A DNA stretch of 64,000 nucleotides from Chloroflexota bacterium (lineage in GTDB: Bacteria > Chloroflexota > Anaerolineae > Promineifilales > Promineifilaceae). A program made the translations under genes and the position numbers. The notes under the pieces are model-generated. The model had not been told where the DNA came from. It was given only the letters and a program-made list of their open reading frames with translations, and did no database searches. This document shows, one piece after another, positions 60,662-64,000 of this stretch; positions within the stretch are counted from its first letter, which is position 1; every line of letters starts with the position of its first letter. The stretch lies in NCBI GenBank assembly GCA_022616275.1, contig JAKEFB010000308.1:22691-86690 (forward strand), read 5' to 3'.

Positions 60662-60747
60662 GCGTTTTGTGCTGTCGTCTGCCAACAGGTTTCCGCAACG
60701 ATTTACCCGGCCGAAAATCTTAAAAGTAAGGGAATTGACGAAAGTGT

Positions 60748-62085
60748 ATGGCTGAAGAAGTCACCGATTTCACCGAGGATCTGGCACACCTGCTAGAAGA
60801 ACACGATTACGATATGCCCGAAGTGGGCGATATTCGCACGGGCGTCATCGTGGCTATCTCACCCCAGGGGATCATTATAGACCTGGGCCTGAAGCGTGAC
60901 GGCCTGGTCCCGCCCACAGACCTGCAAGAGCTGAGCGAAGAAGAGCGCGAGGCCTTGAAAGTCAACGACGAGATACCCGTTTACATCCTCGAAACCAATG
61001 AGCCGGATCGCCTGTTGGTCTCCATCCACCGCGCCCGCGTCAACCAGGATTGGATCCGGGCTGAGGAAATGATGGCCAGCGGAGAAGTTTTCGAAGCCCC
61101 GGTGATCGGTTACAACCGTGGCGGTATCATTGTCCCCTTTGGCAACCTGCGCGGCTTTGTGCCGGCCTCCCACCTGGTCGAGCTGCGTCGGGGCATGGAC
61201 GACCGCCAGCGGCAGCAGTTAATGTCCAAGCTACGCAACCAGGTCATCCCCCTGAAGGTCATCGAGGTAGACCGCCGCCGCCGTCGCCTGGTCATGTCCC
61301 AACGGGACGCCCAGAAGGAATGGCAGGAAGCCCGCAAGGAAGAACTCATTCACCAGCTCAAAGAAGGCGACGTGGTCAAGGGCAAAATCAGCGGGCTACG
61401 CAGTTTTGGCGCTTTTGTTAACCTCGGTGGGGCTGATGGGCTGATCCACATCTCCGAGCTGGCCTGGCACCGGGTGGACCACCCCCGCGAGGTGGTCAAG
61501 GTCGGAGACGAAATCGAAGTGTACGTCCTGGGTCTGGATAAGGAAGCGCAACGCATCGCCCTCAGCCGCAAGAAGCTGCTACCCAACCCCTGGGACCTGG
61601 CCATGCAAAAGTACGCCGTCAACGACCTGGTCGAAGGGAAAATTACCCGTATTGTAGACTATGGCGCTTTTGTCGAAATTGAGCCTGGCGTCGAAGGGCT
61701 ATTGCACCTATCCCAACTATCGGCCGGCTCCGTTCAAGATCCACGAGAAGTGATTAAAGAAGGGGAGACCCACCTGTTGCGTATCGTCAGCATCAGCCGG
61801 GAACGACAGCGGATTGGGCTGAGCCTCAAGAACGTCACTTCCCAGGAACAGATCGAGTGGATGGCCCGGCGCGCCGAGACCCCCGCGCCTCAGAGCAAAA
61901 AACCGGCCGCTCCCGTGCGTGAAAAGCCTGCTGCCGCTCCGGCGGCCGGGGCCGTTGCCGAAGACGCCACTCCTACGCTGGAGATGCCGGCCGAAGATAT
62001 CGCCCAAGCAGAAACCAGACTTGGAACCAGGGCCCTTGAAGCCGAGATAGCAGCCCTGGTCGCCGGCGCCGACGAGGAAGAGTGA
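60748..62085 (+). CDS. rpsA: 30S ribosomal protein S1
   Basis: The 445-aa product has four S1 RNA-binding domains: VGDIRTGVIVAISPQGIIID (about 25-95), GEVFEAPVIGYNRGGIIVPF (about 110-178), EGDVVKGKISGLRSFGAFVN (about 206-275) and VNDLVEGKITRIVDYGAFVE (about 290-358). A low-complexity Ala/Pro/Glu tail follows. Six domains are usual in proteobacteria; four is typical of many other phyla. S1 helps mRNA binding on the 30S subunit. It follows a structured leader with a terminator and is followed by rpsU and infA. Confidence 0.92.
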   Translation: MAEEVTDFTEDLAHLLEEHDYDMPEVGDIRTGVIVAISPQGIIIDLGLKRDGLVPPTDLQELSEEEREALKVNDEIPVYILETNEPDRLLVSIHRARVNQDWIRAEEMMASGEVFEAPVIGYNRGGIIVPFGNLRGFVPASHLVELRRGMDDRQRQQLMSKLRNQVIPLKVIEVDRRRRRLVMSQRDAQKEWQEARKEELIHQLKEGDVVKGKISGLRSFGAFVNLGGADGLIHISELAWHRVDHPREVVKVGDEIEVYVLGLDKEAQRIALSRKKLLPNPWDLAMQKYAVNDLVEGKITRIVDYGAFVEIEPGVEGLLHLSQLSAGSVQDPREVIKEGETHLLRIVSISRERQRIGLSLKNVTSQEQIEWMARRAETPAPQSKKPAAPVREKPAAAPAAGAVAEDATPTLEMPAEDIAQAETRLGTRALEAEIAALVAGADEEE

Positions 62086-62137
62086 GAATGCCGGTGCCTA
62101 CCGTTATCCTGAAAAGAAAAGGAGGTGAGAGTACTGT

Positions 62138-62341
62138 ATGCCTTCAGTAACTAAAATGCCTAACGAATCCGATGAAAGTCTGCTGCGCCGTTTTCGCAAG
62201 AAAGTAGCCAAGGCAGGCATTATGAGCACCGTGCGCCGCAAGCGCTGGCACGTGTCCAAGAGCGAGCTGCGCCGCATCCAGAAAAAGAAAGCAATTCGTC
62301 GCATGAGACGACGCCAGACGCAAAAGGCGAAGTATGGCTAA
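62138..62341 (+). CDS. rpsU: 30S ribosomal protein S21
   Basis: The 67-aa basic protein reads [20 protein letters not shown] followed by [11 protein letters not shown] and a C-terminal [12 protein letters not shown]. It shows the S21 pattern (E-S-L-x-R-F-K-K). An AAAGGAGGTGAG site lies upstream. The first few residues (MPSVTKMP) replace the usual V-x-V-x strand. It overlaps infA by 8 bases. S21 supports initiation at the anti-SD region, so its coupling to IF-1 and S1 is functional. Confidence 0.88.
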   Translation: MPSVTKMPNESDESLLRRFRKKVAKAGIMSTVRRKRWHVSKSELRRIQKKKAIRRMRRRQTQKAKYG

Positions 62342-62588
62342 TAAGAAGGAAGAAAAGCTTGAAGTAGAAGGGATTGTGGTCGAAGCCCTGCCTAACACCC
62401 AGTTTATGGTCGAGTTAGACAACGGCCACAAGGTGCTGGCTTACCTTTCCGGTAAGATGCGTCGTTATTACATCCGCATTTTGTTGGGCGACCGCGTGCG
62501 GGTGGAAATGACTCCCTACGACCTGACGCGCGGCCGCATTACCTACCGCTACCGCCGTCAACACGGCACTAGCCGCGACGAAGAGTAA
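62334..62588 (+). CDS. infA: Translation initiation factor IF-1
   Basis: The 84-aa product has the whole IF-1 OB fold: [60 protein letters not shown] and TYRYR. Common IF-1 is about 72 residues; this one has a short charged start (MANKKEEKL) and a C-terminal extension ([11 protein letters not shown]). The start lies inside rpsU. In most bacteria infA sits in the ribosomal spc/alpha cluster, so its place behind rpsA-rpsU is unusual. Confidence 0.93.
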   Translation: MANKKEEKLEVEGIVVEALPNTQFMVELDNGHKVLAYLSGKMRRYYIRILLGDRVRVEMTPYDLTRGRITYRYRRQHGTSRDEE

Positions 62589-62616
62589 AAACTTCTTTCT
62601 TCTACCGACTAAGAAA

Positions 62617-62655
62617 ACAAAAACGTCATGACCCCAACAGTCATGGCGTTTTTTG
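62617..62655. terminator. Bidirectional terminator between infA and prmA
   Basis: AACGTCATGAC (62622-62632) pairs with GTCATGGCGTT (62640-62650) over 11 positions (one G-U) with loop CCCAACA. A-rich DNA on the left and TTTTTT on the right let it stop transcription from both sides. Confidence 0.85.
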
Positions 62656-62663
62656 TTGGCCTA

Positions 62664-63608
62664 TCAGTCTGGCTGTGGCCGGTCTCCGGCTATGGCTGGC
62701 TTCCAGCCACGGCCACCTCGGACCACCAATCCCACCCAGTCCCGCACCACCAGCTGGCGCTCTATCTCCCCACCGGCCGCTATCACCGCCGCTTCCACCC
62801 CGGCCGTCTGCTCCTCGATAATGCCGCTCAAAACCAGCCGGCCGTCAGCGGCCAGGTAAGCCAATAGCCCTTCCGCTACCAGGCTCTCAATAACTGGGGC
62901 CAGGATATTGACTACCACCACGTCCCAGCCCTTCAGGCCCACCGCCGCCAGCGTCCCCTGGAACACGACTATATTTTCCTGGACTCCATTTTGCCTTGCG
63001 TTCTCGACCGTCGCCCTGGCCGCCAGCCGGTCACTATCCAGAGCCAGCACCTTAGCCGCGCCCAGTCTGGCGGCGGCAATAGCCAGAATACCCGACCCGG
63101 CACCCACGTCCAGCACCCATGCCCCCGGCCAGACCATCTCCTCCAGCGCCTGGAGACACATCTGCGTCGTCGGGTGCAGGCCCGTGCCAAAGGCCATGCC
63201 TGGGTCCAGCCGGATGACTACGTCCCCGGCCGCGGCCGGGCTATCCGCCTGCCAGCTCGGCTCAATCCACAGCCGCCGGCCCACCCGGAACGGCTGGTAA
63301 TGGACCTTCCAGGCGTTGGCCCAGTCCTCTTCCTGCAATTCGCGAAACGTAGGGGGTGGAATGGGGTACAGGCGGCCCAGGTGGTAGAGGATTTCCTCGA
63401 TCCGGCGGCGTAGCGCTGGCGTATCCTCGTCGCCGGGCACGTATATCTTCACCGTCACCACCGGCTCCAGCGCGTCAGGGTCCGGGCTATTGGCGTCCCC
63501 CAGTTGTTCCAGCGCCACCCCATTCCCATAGGCAAAAGGCTCCAGGTACTCCGAAACCGCCTCGGCCGCCTCCCCATCGGTGGTAACGCTAACCTCCAGC
63601 CAGTGCAT
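62664..63608 (-). CDS. prmA: Ribosomal protein L11 methyltransferase
   Basis: The 314-aa protein has the PrmA N-terminal domain (MHWLEVSVTTDGEAAEAVSE) and a class I methyltransferase domain: GMAFGTGLHPTTQMCLQALE, SAM motif VLDVGAGSGILAIAAARLGA and the NIL motif VVVNILAPVIESL. It trimethylates lysines and the N-terminus of ribosomal protein L11. Full length. It follows dnaJ on the minus strand, a common pairing in Gram-positive and Chloroflexota genomes. Confidence 0.93.
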   Translation of the reverse strand: MHWLEVSVTTDGEAAEAVSEYLEPFAYGNGVALEQLGDANSPDPDALEPVVTVKIYVPGDEDTPALRRRIEEILYHLGRLYPIPPPTFRELQEEDWANAWKVHYQPFRVGRRLWIEPSWQADSPAAAGDVVIRLDPGMAFGTGLHPTTQMCLQALEEMVWPGAWVLDVGAGSGILAIAAARLGAAKVLALDSDRLAARATVENARQNGVQENIVVFQGTLAAVGLKGWDVVVVNILAPVIESLVAEGLLAYLAADGRLVLSGIIEEQTAGVEAAVIAAGGEIERQLVVRDWVGLVVRGGRGWKPAIAGDRPQPD

Positions 63609-63676
63609 GGTTAGAAATTAGAGGTTGGGGATTAGAGATTCCTTCAATCTCCAATCTCTAATCTCCAATCTCCTCT
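63609..63676. repeat. Hairpin-forming AATCTCTAATCTCC repeats
   Basis: GGTTAGAAATTAGAGG and GGGGATTAGAGATT are followed by AATCTCCAATCTCTAATC and further units, so the two halves can pair (GGATTAGAGATT with AATCTCTAATC). The same word family occurs at 18004-18016, 21955-21977 and 29295-29323, always at gene ends. Confidence 0.75.
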
Positions 63677-64000
63677 TCACACCCCAAACATGTCGCCCAA
63701 CGCACCCCGCAACTGGCCCAGGAAACTCTTCTCTCGCTGCGGGATGACTTCCTTGCCCAGCGTCCGGGCCAGTTCCTGGAATAGCTCCTTCTGTTCAGTC
63801 GTCAGGTTCTTGGGGGTAGCGACCTGGGTCACCACTAGTTGGTCCCCCCGGCCGGCGCGACGCAGGCGCGGCACCCCCCGGCCGACCAGCCGGAAAACCG
63901 CCCCCGACTGCGTCCCGGCCGGGATGACCAGCTTCTCTTCGCCGTCTACCGTAGGCACCCTGACTTCGTCCCCCAGGGCAGCCTGGGCCACGTTGATTTC
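63677..64000 (-). CDS. dnaJ: Chaperone DnaJ, C-terminal part (N-terminus beyond window)
   Basis: The visible 107 residues read EINVAQAALGDEVRVPTVDG, EEKLVIPAGTQSGAVFRLVG, RGVPRLRRAGRGDQLVVTQV and FQELARTLG. This is the second C-terminal client-binding domain of DnaJ with its dimerisation tail. The J domain and zinc fingers lie outside. The frame is open to the window edge. DnaJ stimulates DnaK ATPase and delivers unfolded clients. Confidence 0.93.
   Translation of the reverse strand, partial: EINVAQAALGDEVRVPTVDGEEKLVIPAGTQSGAVFRLVGRGVPRLRRAGRGDQLVVTQVATPKNLTTEQKELFQELARTLGKEVIPQREKSFLGQLRGALGDMFGV

Overview
The window is a GC-rich bacterial chromosome segment, very rich in GGCCGG/CCGGCC words. 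Its gene content points to a filamentous or biofilm-forming Chloroflexota (Anaerolineae/Promineifilaceae-like). The reasons are large STAND-TPR proteins, lipoproteins with Pro/Thr linkers, a giant multi-GAF histidine kinase, V4R and DUF4388 proteins, and many short intergenic repeat families. The taxonomic call is inference. No 16S rRNA, phage or insertion sequence is visible.

Layout. 1-334: cut-off end of a secreted protein gene. 559-16829: an accessory, defence-flavoured block. It holds two paralogous NB-ARC/TPR STAND proteins (17 and 8 near-identical TPR units), a DUF3160 lipoprotein and a CapA-like phosphatase between them, a fragment of a type I restriction R subunit, and a 1576-aa DUF4011/SF1 helicase/Vsr-like nuclease/DUF3320 protein. 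16890-26248: a PAP2 phosphatase with a decayed second copy, a lipoprotein, an ABC-F ATPase, a helix-hairpin-helix protein, a ParB-like/double-USP fusion, 6-phosphogluconate dehydrogenase and an SDR. 26281-29235: a DUF2723 membrane protein. 29305-40224 (minus strand): a compact exopolysaccharide operon with a TPR protein, Wzx-like flippase, two sulfotransferases, a glycosyltransferase, two O-antigen ligase/polymerase-like proteins, a WecG/TagA transferase and a WbaP-type initiating transferase. It probably makes a sulfated surface polymer. 40334-42426: a tRNA-Pro/Gly/Met operon, tilS and tRNA-Leu.

42543-55933 is the most unusual region. It is a co-directional plus-strand cluster behind a near-consensus sigma-70 promoter. 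In order it encodes a DUF4388/winged-helix protein, a CvnD-like small GTPase, an alpha/beta hydrolase, a V4R ligand-binding protein, a left-handed beta-helix protein, a homologue of cyanobacterial long-chain acyl-ACP reductase (AAR), a response regulator with a degenerate GGDEF domain, a cytosolic 1796-aa PAS/7xGAF/SH3b histidine kinase, a receiver protein, and a second alpha/beta hydrolase whose nucleophile serine is alanine. It reads as a signalling module (GTPase, kinase, receivers) joined to acyl/aldehyde chemistry and a hydrophobic-ligand sensor. I know of no description of this combination.

56083-60301: a DUF3048 lipoprotein, a pentapeptide-repeat protein and an M23/4xSH3b/glycosidase-like fusion. 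60399-62588: a perfect-consensus promoter, a structured leader with a terminator, then rpsA (S1), rpsU (S21) and infA (IF-1). The window closes with prmA and the C-terminal part of dnaJ on the minus strand.
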